DNA from: an uncultured Eubacteriales bacterium | GTDB lineage: Bacteria; Bacillota_A; Clostridia; Christensenellales; Aristaeellaceae | Assembly (NCBI GenBank): GCA_902803675.1 | Contig: CADCQZ010000412.1 | Coordinates: forward strand, 1-8,347 | DNA length: 8,347 bases | Reading direction: 5' to 3' | Part shown: in pieces, positions 1-5,773 of the stretch | Layout: every line of letters begins with the position of its first letter | Numbering within the stretch: the stretch's first letter is position 1 | Notes under the pieces: generated by a model | What the model saw: only the letters and a program-made list of their open reading frames with translations | Database searches by the model: none | Told to the model about the DNA's origin: nothing | Made by a program: the position numbers and the translations under genes

Positions 1-87
1 AAGGATGCCCTTTTCATGGGCTTCCGCCCGGGAGACGATGCCGCCGGTGGGCCGCCCCTGTTCATCCACGATATCCAGGTATTCCAT
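1..87 (-). CDS. NUDIX hydrolase, N-terminal fragment (cut by window edge)
   Basis: Only the first 29 codons are present; the rest lies to the left of the window. The peptide begins MEYLDIVDEQGRPTGG and continues with a VSRAEAHEKGIL-type stretch. This is the usual opening of NUDIX hydrolases related to isopentenyl-diphosphate isomerase, where a short strand with D-E-x-G-x-P-T-G precedes the catalytic NUDIX box. The NUDIX box itself (GX5EX7REUXEEXGU) is not in the window, so the substrate cannot be judged. The family hydrolyses nucleoside diphosphates linked to another group. The ATG at 87 is chosen because the family begins here and a GGGGTGA ribosome binding site (plus-strand 95-101) lies 7 bases upstream. 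The reading frame stays open further upstream, but no better start with a ribosome binding site was seen. Confidence 0.72.
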   Translation of the reverse strand, partial: MEYLDIVDEQGRPTGGIVSRAEAHEKGIL

Positions 88-183
88 CAAATGTTCACCC
101 CGGCCCCGTGCCGTTTCCTTTCGGACGGCATTGTTTTCAGATCCGCGCCGCAGGAAAAAACGCGTCGCCTTCGATCTTCCCCG

Positions 184-192
184 ATCATACCA
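184..192 (-). promoter_or_regulatory. Putative extended -10 promoter for the NUDIX gene
   Basis: On the minus strand the sequence reads TGG-TATGAT, an extended -10 element (TGn followed by 5/6 match to TATAAT). It lies about 95 bases upstream of the NUDIX start codon. No good -35 hexamer is present at 17 bp (TGGGCA), as is tolerated for extended -10 promoters. The same TGn-TATGAT arrangement occurs in front of the tldD-like gene on the same strand. Confidence 0.42.
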
Positions 193-278
193 CAGTTTCC
201 TCAAAATGCCCAGATGGGGACGCGATCCCCGGCGCACGCAGGGTAAAAAAGTGTTTTCCGGGTACTGGTAAATTATGT

Positions 279-327
279 CAAAACACGCCGCGAGGCCTTA
301 ATTTTCAAGGTTTCGCAGCGTGTTTTG
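279..327 (+). promoter_or_regulatory. Long imperfect hairpin upstream of the primase-helicase
   Basis: CAAAACACGC (279-288) pairs perfectly with GCGTGTTTTG (318-327). After one C/A mismatch, GCGA (290-293) pairs with TCGC (313-316), two G-T positions could wobble in RNA, and CCTT (296-299) pairs with AAGG (307-310). The loop is 7 bases (300-306). An A-tract lies on one arm and a T-tract on the other, so it resembles a weak bidirectional terminator, but no longer T run follows on either strand. It may be an attenuator, a barrier between the divergent genes, or a structured boundary of an inserted element. The wobble pairs favour a plus-strand RNA. GTGTTTT at 251-257 could also pair with AAAACAC (280-286), giving an alternative fold. 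Confidence 0.55.
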
Positions 328-334
328 CGTGACG

Positions 335-363
335 TGGAGAAGGACACGAATTTCGGGTACACT
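335..363 (+). promoter_or_regulatory. Weak candidate promoter for the primase-helicase
   Basis: TGGAGA (335-340, 4/6 to TTGACA) and TACACT (358-363, 4/6 to TATAAT) are separated by 17 bp, about 70 bases before the start codon. The -10 lies inside the second copy of the CGGGTAC(AC)TGGTAA repeat, so a protein bound there would block it. This is the best candidate found in the gap, but both hexamers are poor, and a phage or satellite activator might be needed. Confidence 0.28.
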
Positions 364-433
364 GGTAACGATCGAGGAAGCGAAACTTTGGATGCATCCA
401 CCTGATCAACGATGAGCCACAGGGAGAATTTGG

Positions 434-2683
434 ATGATGAATGATGACGCCCTCATTGAAAGGATCAAGCGCTCAGTCGACTGCCGGCAGTTCCTGGAAA
501 GGTCCAAAGGCGGTATGTACTGCTGCCCGTTCTGCAACAGCGGCAAAAACGGGCACAGCAACACCGGGGCCCTGAAGGTCTATCCGGACACGAACACCTG
601 GACCTGCCACAAATGCAAAAAGAGCGGCGACGTGATCGACCTGTACCGGCATGTGACCGGCATGGATTTTCACGACGCTGTCGACGCCCTGAAAGATCAG
701 GCAGGTCCGCGTCCGCCGCGTCCCGTCCCCCAAAGGAAGGCACCCCCGGCCCCGCGGGACTTCACATCCTATTACGAGATGTGCAAAGCGAACCTTCCTA
801 ATTCCAAAGAAGCGATAGAATACCTGGAGCGAAGGGGGATCAGAGTCGGCACCGCGTATCTCGCGGATATAGGCTTTGATCCCCGGTCGGATCCCGCGAA
901 CGCGCCCGGCGCCATGGGAGATGAGTACCGGCCGCACCCCGCGCCGAGGATCATCATCCCCACCGGGCCCGAGCATTACGTGGGACGGAGCATCGATCCG
1001 GACACCCCCAAAGCCTATGTGAAGATCAACAACCGGTCCGGCAGGCCGGGCATCTTCGCGGAGGAGGACCTGTACAAGGAAGCAGACCGGGTCTTCGTGA
1101 CCGAAGGGGCTTTTGACGCCCTTTCCATCATGGAACTGGGTCATTACGCCGTCGCTCTGAACAGCACGTCGAACGTGGATATACTGCTGGAGAAGCTGAA
1201 GGAACGCCCCACCGCTTCCACCCTGGTAATATGCTTGGACAGCGACGAAACAGGCAGGGACGCGTCTGCGCGCCTGATGAAAGGCCTGAAAGACCTGGGA
1301 GTCAAGTGCGTTTCCGCCGATATCTGCGGCAGATGGAAGGACCCCAACGAAGCCCTCACGGCGGACCGCGCAGCCTTCAAGGCCGCCGTCGAGCGGGCGG
1401 AAAAAACGGAGCCCGCTGCCGTGAACGATGAGCCCGCCGCCACGCCCGAAGCCAAAGGACCCGGGAAGATCCCGGGCGCCGAAACGGATAAACAGGGCAA
1501 TATGCTCAACCGGGCCCGGAACTACCGCATGATCCTCACGCATGACCCGATTTTTGCTCACATATACCTCAACGAGATGACCGGCAGCGTCGTCATACGG
1601 GACGGCAGCCGCTCGAGGCAGTGGACGGAGCGCGACGACGCGGCCGCCAGGGAGCACATCGAAGCGACATACGGCATCTATTCCCTGCAGAAGTACAGGG
1701 ACGGCTTCCAGTCCTTCCTCAGCAGCCGGACGTACAACCCCTGCATCGAAGAGATCGAACGGGAGACCTGGGACGGGATCCCGCGTGTGGAGAACTTCCT
1801 ATGTTACGCGATGAAAGCCGAAGATACCGTTGCCACCCGGGAGAGCAGCCGCCTGATATTCTCCGGCGGGATCAGGCGGGCCTACGAGCCGGGGTGCAAG
1901 CACGATGAGGTGGTCGTCCTGGTGAGTCCCCAGGGCTGCGGCAAGTCCAGCCTCATCCAGTGGCTCGCCCTCAGGGACGAGTTCTATATCCCCCTCAAGA
2001 CCCTGGACGGCAAAACGGCGGAGGAAAACATCGAGGGCGGATGGATCGTGGAGATCGATGAGCTCTGCGGCCTGTTCTCAAGCAGGAAGCGGTATGGATC
2101 GGATGACGCGGTAAAAGCGTTCCTGTCGGAGACCAAGTCCGTCTTCCGTCACGCGTACGCCCGCGAACCGGTCCAGACCCCGCGCCGGAACATTTTCATC
2201 GCCACCACGAACCACTTCGAGTTTCTGGAAGATCCCAGCGGCAACCGCCGGTGGTTCCCGGTGATCTGCAGGCAGTCGGGCCCGGAGCTCTATGCCCGCA
2301 AAGATGAGATCCGGCACTATATCCGGCAGTGCTGGGCGGAGATGCTCACGGCCTACAGGAACCATGATCCCCTGGCCGACCCGGCGCCGCGCAGTGAAGC
2401 GCTGGCCGCCATCGAGGCCGAACGCGCGAAGGCCACCGTGGATGACTGGCGTGTCGCGGAGATCGCCCGATACATTGAAGGGAAAGAGAAGACATGCATC
2501 CTGGAGATCTGGCGGGAGGCACTGCACAGGGACGGGTTCTGCCCGGACCTGACAAAGCACGACTCCAACGAGATCGCCCAGATCCTCCGCCAGCTCGGAT
2601 GGAGACCGGCCGACAAACCGGAGTACTCATCGACCGACAAAAAGGCCCACAAAATGTATTACCCGCCGCTGCCGTTCGACTGA
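434..2683 (+). CDS. Primase-helicase: CHC2 zinc finger, TOPRIM and VapE-type ATPase
   Basis: A 749-residue replication protein of mobile-element type. Residues about 5-85 form a CHC2-like zinc-binding domain with two CxxC pairs, CPFC (31-34) and CHKC (58-61), a four-cysteine variant of the DnaG finger. A Pro-rich linker (91-108) follows. The TOPRIM domain (about 215-300) has E224 in VTEGAFDAL and the D-x-D pair D269/D271 in CLDSDETG, the metal ligands for primer synthesis. A second Ala/Pro/Glu linker (325-355) leads to a virulence-associated E-type ATPase (about 360-620): Walker A SPQGCGKSS (K504), Walker B WIVEIDEL (D542/E543), and a sensor/arginine segment ATTNHF...SGNRRWF (N593, R605/R606). 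Residues about 665-749 resemble a winged helix and may bind DNA. The ATG at 434 has AGGGAG (421-426) seven bases upstream; a second ATG follows directly. Related proteins prime and unwind DNA at the origins of prophages and SaPI/PICI satellites. No catalytic residue is visibly lost, so it looks intact. It has no replication partners in the window, but an iteron block lies just downstream. Confidence 0.93.
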   Translation: MMNDDALIERIKRSVDCRQFLERSKGGMYCCPFCNSGKNGHSNTGALKVYPDTNTWTCHKCKKSGDVIDLYRHVTGMDFHDAVDALKDQAGPRPPRPVPQRKAPPAPRDFTSYYEMCKANLPNSKEAIEYLERRGIRVGTAYLADIGFDPRSDPANAPGAMGDEYRPHPAPRIIIPTGPEHYVGRSIDPDTPKAYVKINNRSGRPGIFAEEDLYKEADRVFVTEGAFDALSIMELGHYAVALNSTSNVDILLEKLKERPTASTLVICLDSDETGRDASARLMKGLKDLGVKCVSADICGRWKDPNEALTADRAAFKAAVERAEKTEPAAVNDEPAATPEAKGPGKIPGAETDKQGNMLNRARNYRMILTHDPIFAHIYLNEMTGSVVIRDGSRSRQWTERDDAAAREHIEATYGIYSLQKYRDGFQSFLSSRTYNPCIEEIERETWDGIPRVENFLCYAMKAEDTVATRESSRLIFSGGIRRAYEPGCKHDEVVVLVSPQGCGKSSLIQWLALRDEFYIPLKTLDGKTAEENIEGGWIVEIDELCGLFSSRKRYGSDDAVKAFLSETKSVFRHAYAREPVQTPRRNIFIATTNHFEFLEDPSGNRRWFPVICRQSGPELYARKDEIRHYIRQCWAEMLTAYRNHDPLADPAPRSEALAAIEAERAKATVDDWRVAEIARYIEGKEKTCILEIWREALHRDGFCPDLTKHDSNEIAQILRQLGWRPADKPEYSSTDKKAHKMYYPPLPFD

Positions 2684-2732
2684 CAGGGCAATGCCCCATC
2701 ATATGGACTGATGAACGGGAAAACCCGGGGAG

Positions 2733-2768
2733 CACCGTCAAGGCTGACCGCCATGACGGTGTTTTTTT
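2733..2768 (+). terminator. Intrinsic terminator of the primase-helicase gene
   Basis: CACCGTCA (2733-2740) pairs perfectly with TGACGGTG (2754-2761). Inside it, after one A/A mismatch, three more pairs (GGC with GCC) leave a 5-base loop. Seven T follow at 2762-2768. It lies 49 bases after the stop codon and just before the first iteron, so it would keep primase-helicase transcription out of the putative origin. Confidence 0.88.
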
Positions 2769-2793
2769 ACTCGTCCGGTCTTCAGCGGATGGA

Positions 2794-2835
2794 TGGTAAG
2801 ACGTTGGTAAGACGTTGGTAAGATGCCTGGTAAGA
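2794..2835 (+). repeat. Left iteron array, four copies of TGGTAAGA
   Basis: Copies start at 2794, 2805, 2816 and 2828. The spacings are 11, 11 and 12 bp, close to one helical turn, so bound proteins would line up on one face of the DNA. The first two units are identical 11-mers (TGGTAAGACGT). Copies two and three extend to GTTGGTAAGA. Confidence 0.9.
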
Positions 2836-2889
2836 CGGCAAACCCCAGTAATATCAACGTTTCTCCTCTTTATCTTACCAACATTACCA

Positions 2890-2918
2890 AGAAAATTAAA
2901 AATATATAAAAGAGAATA
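2890..2918. other. AT-rich segment, candidate DNA unwinding element
   Basis: 26 of 29 bases are A or T, with A-tracts and a central ATATATA, in a window that is otherwise clearly GC-rich. It lies just inside the inverted iteron. Easy melting here would suit helicase loading. Assignment as an unwinding element rests on position and composition only. Confidence 0.55.
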
Positions 2919-2937
2919 CGGCATGAGCGTATCCTCT
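2911..2937. other. Hairpin inside the putative origin
   Basis: AGAGAATACG (2911-2920) pairs with CGTATCCTCT (2928-2937) at 9 of 10 positions, the exception being A2915/C2933. The loop is GCATGAG. It overlaps the edge of the AT-rich segment and lies between the inverted and right-hand iterons. It could be a single-strand structure used for priming, or an incidental fold; no T run follows, so it is not a terminator. Confidence 0.5.
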
Positions 2938-2968
2938 GGTTCAGGAGTTTTAAAAAGTTTGGAAATGT

Positions 2969-2992
2969 TGGTAAGATGGTAAGATGGTAAGA
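2969..2992 (+). repeat. Right iteron array, three tandem copies of TGGTAAGA
   Basis: Copies occupy 2969-2976, 2977-2984 and 2985-2992 with no spacer, an 8-bp period. This packing differs from the 11-12 bp period of the left array, so the two arrays cannot be occupied in the same geometry. The array ends 44 bp from the stop codon of the convergent PmbA/TldE-like gene. Confidence 0.9.
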
Positions 2993-3035
2993 TCTTTCTC
3001 AGCGGAAACGCTTTTGATCCCGTGCCGCGCCCCGA

Positions 3036-4253
3036 TCAGTGCTTCTCCACATCCATCATAACGGCGGACAGGGAGCAGCCCCGGAAGGGATAGTCCCGGA
3101 CGGTGCCGATATAGTCCTGTCCCAGCATATCGAAGAAACTGCCGCTGATGCCGATCTCCGGCAGCCGGCCGACCGGACGGCCGTCCTCCATAAGATAGGC
3201 CATCTGCACCGGCGCGGCGAAATGCCCGTCGGGCGTGGTGTCACCGCCGGTGGTGATGACCGCCCACACCGCTTTGCCGGGCACCAGTTCCTTCACCGTT
3301 TTCGCGGTGGGCTCCAGGTACACATTGCCAAACCCGATCCCCGGCACCCCGTCATAGTCAGCCTCCGCGTTGCCGGAGACGGGCAGGCCGTACTGCTCCG
3401 CGGTCTTTTTGGTGGTCAGGACCGCTTTGAGCACCCCGTTTTCGATGATCGTCGGGCGGTGGGCCTCAGACACACAGCCTTCCGCGTCGAAAAAGCAGGT
3501 CCCCGGCGCGGTGACGGGATCCTTGTCGTCCCTCAACGTCAGCTTTTCACTGAACGCCTTCTCCCCCAGCCTGCCGCTGACCAGGGACGCGCCGGCAGCG
3601 TACATGTCGCCTATAAAGTGCTGCATGAAGGTGCCGTACAGGTCCTCCCCTCCGGCGATCACCGGATACCGCCCGGGCTCGATATCCGCCGGGATAAAGA
3701 AAGCGTCGTACTGTTCCTTGAAGATCTGAAGCACCGTGTCCGGATCGAAATCCTTTCCCTGCCACAGGAAAAAGGTGTCGAACAGGTTGCCCGAGCCGCG
3801 GTCCTGCGCCAGCAGCCCGATCCTGAAACTCCGGGAAGAGCTGAAAAAATGACGGCCTTTTGAATTGCGGTACTCCGTTTTGCAGGCCGAGAGACTGATC
3901 TTGTTGGAGAACGCGAATTTAGGGCACATGGCATTCAGGCGTTCCAGGAAGGAACGCATCATCGGGATGAGCCGGGGCTCCGGGATGATCTCCTCATCAT
4001 CCCGGATCTCCATCTCAAGGGCCTCCTCAAGAACGCAGGGATACGGGATGCCGAAGGCGAGCGCTTCCTTCGCCTGTGCGGTCAGCTTCTCCTCGTCCGG
4101 CTCACCGACGCAGCCCGCCACGCCGATGCAGCCGTTGTCATAGACCCGCACCGTGCCGGTGGTCCGCTCGATCTTGCGGAAGCTGTCGATCTTTCCGGCG
4201 GTGACGTTCAGGGTGACGGAGCTCTTTGTCTCTTTGATGAATTCTTTTTCCAT
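3036..4253 (-). CDS. pmbA: TldE/PmbA-like protein, partner of the TldD-like metallopeptidase
   Basis: A 405-residue member of the TldD/PmbA family. Features of the fold are the N-terminal strand region TTGTVRVYDNGCIGVAG (31-47), a segment MQHFIGDMYAAGASL (210-224) at the place where TldD carries its zinc site, and GTCFFDAEG (251-259), which is conserved in the family. There is no HExxxH motif, as expected for the non-catalytic TldE/PmbA partner. In Escherichia coli the TldD-TldE heterodimer degrades unfolded peptides and matures microcin B17. The length is a little under the usual 440-450 residues. The ATG at 4253 is preferred over a GTG at 4262 because GAGGTG sits six bases before the ATG and nothing suitable precedes the GTG. 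It starts 10 bases after the tldD-like stop codon, so the two are cotranscribed. No intrinsic terminator was seen after it, so transcripts may run into the iteron block. Confidence 0.87.
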   Translation of the reverse strand: MEKEFIKETKSSVTLNVTAGKIDSFRKIERTTGTVRVYDNGCIGVAGCVGEPDEEKLTAQAKEALAFGIPYPCVLEEALEMEIRDDEEIIPEPRLIPMMRSFLERLNAMCPKFAFSNKISLSACKTEYRNSKGRHFFSSSRSFRIGLLAQDRGSGNLFDTFFLWQGKDFDPDTVLQIFKEQYDAFFIPADIEPGRYPVIAGGEDLYGTFMQHFIGDMYAAGASLVSGRLGEKAFSEKLTLRDDKDPVTAPGTCFFDAEGCVSEAHRPTIIENGVLKAVLTTKKTAEQYGLPVSGNAEADYDGVPGIGFGNVYLEPTAKTVKELVPGKAVWAVITTGGDTTPDGHFAAPVQMAYLMEDGRPVGRLPEIGISGSFFDMLGQDYIGTVRDYPFRGCSLSAVMMDVEKH

Positions 4254-4263
4254 CCTGTCCACC

Positions 4264-5601
4264 TCACTGAATGTTCATGGAAGAAACGCGCACATATGGG
4301 CCGCCGAATCCCACCGGGAGATCCATCTGCTCCATCTTGCCGCAGCCGCCCGTGACGAAGGACAAAAGTTCCACGTCCTTCGTGAGCCCGTCGATGCGGC
4401 CGAGAGTCTCGAACACGTTCCCGGTGATGACGCTGATCTGCACCGGCCGGCCGAGCCTGCCGTCCACGATCTCATAGGCCAGGCTCGGCGCGATGGTGAA
4501 GGTGCTCATGCCGCTGCCGTGGTTGACGGTCTTGATGTAATACCCCTTCCGGATCGGGGCGATGATCTCATCGAATGTCAGGTCCCCACCCTCGATCCAG
4601 GTGGTGGTCATGCGCACGATGGGCTCGAATGTGCAGTCGACGGCGCGCGCGTTGCCTGTGAGGCCCTCATCGAGCGCAGCGGCGGTCTGGGCGCTGTGCA
4701 GGCGGCCGGCCAGCACGCCGTTTTTGATCAGGTAGTTTTTCCGCGCTTTGGTGCCCTCGTCGTCATAGGGGACGAAGCCGCTGCCCGGCACGCTGCCGCA
4801 CTCGGCGATGGACAGGATCTTGGAGCCCACGACCTTCCCGATCTGCCACTCGTCCCTCATGGACTCGTCGGAGAGCATAAAGTCCGACTCGGACTTGTGG
4901 CCGAAGGACTCATGAGCGAACACACCGGCGGCTTCCGGTGACAGCACCACCGGATATTCCCCCGGCACCGCCGGCACGGAATGTCTCATGAAATACGCCT
5001 GCTCCTTCACCGCGGCCCGGAGAAGATCCCCGAGGCCCGTCAGCTCGTCAAAGTGCGTCGCGCCCTTCTGCCAGTGCCCGGAGAATTGCCTGTCGCTCTC
5101 CGCCATGCTGAAGAAGAACGCCAGCCCGCAGGTCTCAAGCTCATAGGAAATGTCCGCCCCGAGGCTGGACAGGAAGCGGAAACGGCTGTTCCTGTCCAGA
5201 TACTGCCCTTGCGGCAGCGCCACGCAGGGATCCTCCGTGAGTATGGGCAGAGTGTTGAGCAGCAGCGCCTGCTTGTCCCTGAGCGGGATGTCACGCACCG
5301 TACGGGCCGCAGACCCCTCGATCCTGTCGCGGTTCTTTTCAAACCGCCGCACCACGGGATCCTCAAGGATGGCCGGGTTTTCCTCTGCGGCGGCGTAAAG
5401 GCCGTCCAGGGTCTGCTGCAGGTGCTCCACATCCGTCACCGACGCATAATACCACATCTTTCCGTCGTACACGCGGATGAACGCCTGTTTCTCCACGCGG
5501 GTCTTCATCTCCTCGAGCTCTCCCGCTTTGTACCTGATGACGGTCCGGCTCCTGTCCTCCACACGGATATCCGCGTAAAATCCTTCCCGAAACTGGATCA
5601 T
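4264..5601 (-). CDS. tldD: TldD-like zinc metallopeptidase
   Basis: A 445-residue cytosolic protein. The zinc motif HESFGH (230-235; H230, E231, H235) is the HExxxH signature of TldD, and C420 in TGGCGKMEQ matches the cysteine that serves as third zinc ligand in the family. Other typical stretches are GEYPVVLSPEAAGVFAHE (214-231), VPYDDEGTKARKNYLIKNG (277-295) and the C-terminal VGFGGPYVRVSSM. All expected catalytic features are present and the protein looks complete. It should pair with the downstream TldE/PmbA-like protein to cleave unstructured peptides in a closed chamber. The ATG at 5601 has AAAGGAG seven bases upstream. A promoter with an extended -10 lies about 115 bases before the start. 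No candidate modified-peptide precursor or antibiotic-peptide gene lies nearby, so a general proteolytic role is more likely than a dedicated maturation role. Confidence 0.93.
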   Translation of the reverse strand: MIQFREGFYADIRVEDRSRTVIRYKAGELEEMKTRVEKQAFIRVYDGKMWYYASVTDVEHLQQTLDGLYAAAEENPAILEDPVVRRFEKNRDRIEGSAARTVRDIPLRDKQALLLNTLPILTEDPCVALPQGQYLDRNSRFRFLSSLGADISYELETCGLAFFFSMAESDRQFSGHWQKGATHFDELTGLGDLLRAAVKEQAYFMRHSVPAVPGEYPVVLSPEAAGVFAHESFGHKSESDFMLSDESMRDEWQIGKVVGSKILSIAECGSVPGSGFVPYDDEGTKARKNYLIKNGVLAGRLHSAQTAAALDEGLTGNARAVDCTFEPIVRMTTTWIEGGDLTFDEIIAPIRKGYYIKTVNHGSGMSTFTIAPSLAYEIVDGRLGRPVQISVITGNVFETLGRIDGLTKDVELLSFVTGGCGKMEQMDLPVGFGGPYVRVSSMNIQ

Positions 5602-5632
5602 GTGCCGTCTCCTTTCCGATATACAGGATCAT

Positions 5633-5656
5633 CCTCGCCTTTGGACCCGGGCGAGG
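5633..5656 (-). promoter_or_regulatory. Leader hairpin in the 5' region of the tldD-like mRNA
   Basis: CCTCGCC (5633-5639) pairs with GGCGAGG (5650-5656) around a 10-base loop. It would form in the roughly 110-base leader between the extended -10 promoter and the tldD-like start. No T run follows on the minus strand, so it is not a classical terminator. It may affect stability or translation, or have no role. Confidence 0.4.
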
Positions 5657-5713
5657 GCAGCCTTCCGGGAAGTCCGCATCGTTTCCGATCGTTCCGCCCG
5701 TTTTCGCATCCTT

Positions 5714-5722
5714 ATCATAGCA
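5714..5722 (-). promoter_or_regulatory. Putative extended -10 promoter of the tldD-pmbA operon
   Basis: On the minus strand the bases read TGC-TATGAT: an extended -10 with 5/6 match to TATAAT. At 17 bp upstream there is only TTTTCC, a weak -35. It points toward the tldD-like gene and is the best promoter in the divergent gap on this strand. Confidence 0.48.
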
Positions 5723-5773
5723 TATCCCCGCGGGCCGGAAAACTCACGGTTCGTCCGAAACGGAGAACGATTA

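Larger units (their letters stand above)
259..368 (+). repeat. Near-direct repeat CGGGTAC(AC)TGGTAA flanking a hairpin
   Basis: CGGGTACTGGTAA at 259-271 recurs as CGGGTACACTGGTAA at 354-368, differing only by a two-base insertion. The copies bracket the hairpin at 279-327 in the 346-bp divergent gap between the NUDIX gene and the primase-helicase. Both end in TGGTAA, the first six bases of the TGGTAAGA iteron found downstream of the primase-helicase. The second copy overlaps the best candidate -10 hexamer for that gene. A protein-binding site (self-repression or a second Rep-binding site) is possible but is inference; two copies of six shared bases could be chance. Confidence 0.45.
2872..2977. 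repeat. 14-bp perfect inverted repeat bracketing the AT-rich core
   Basis: ATCTTACCAACATT (2872-2885) is the exact reverse complement of AATGTTGGTAAGAT (2964-2977), with 78 bp between the arms. Each arm contains one TGGTAAGA iteron plus matching flanking bases. The flank match goes beyond the 8-bp core, which suggests the binding site is longer than the tandem copies alone show, or that the two arms share a common origin. Confidence 0.85.
2794..2992. other. Putative iteron-type replication origin
   Basis: This 199-bp non-coding block holds eight perfect copies of TGGTAAGA: four direct on the left (2794-2835), one inverted (2873-2880) and three direct on the right (2969-2992). A degenerate inverted copy, ATTACCA, lies at 2883-2889. 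Between the inverted and right-hand copies lies an AT-rich core (2890-2918) followed by a hairpin. Iterons on both sides of an AT-rich unwinding zone, directly 3' of the primase-helicase gene, is the arrangement known for SaPI satellite origins, where the C-terminal part of Rep reads the iterons. Here the block lies between a strong terminator and the 3' end of a convergent gene. Nothing in it encodes a convincing protein. Origin function is inferred from architecture; a transcription-regulator array is the main alternative. Confidence 0.68.

Noticed and set aside
473..1657. A long open frame of 394 codons on the minus strand inside the primase-helicase gene
   Set aside because: It lies opposite a gene with clear zinc, TOPRIM and ATPase motifs; its composition (runs of Arg, Gly, Pro, Val) is that of an antisense shadow in GC-rich DNA.
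2711..2818. Short plus-strand frame of about 34 codons starting at the ATG at 2711
   Set aside because: It reads through the intrinsic terminator and into the iterons and has no ribosome binding site at a proper distance.
2924..2983. Short plus-strand frame of 19 codons between the AT-rich core and the right iterons
   Set aside because: It is too short, starts inside the hairpin loop region, has no ribosome binding site, and ends in the repeat array.
2794..2992. CRISPR array
   Set aside because: The repeats are only 8-10 bp with 0-4 bp spacers and occur in both orientations; this does not fit CRISPR repeats and unique spacers.
3001..3014. AGCG-GAAA-CGCT mini-hairpin followed by three T, as a terminator
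   Set aside because: The stem has only four pairs and the T run is too short on the plus strand; on the minus strand no T run follows.
221..3025. Attachment-site direct repeats flanking the primase-helicase and origin block
   Set aside because: Only short matches such as GATCCC were found on both sides; nothing long enough to support a core site, and no tRNA gene end is present.
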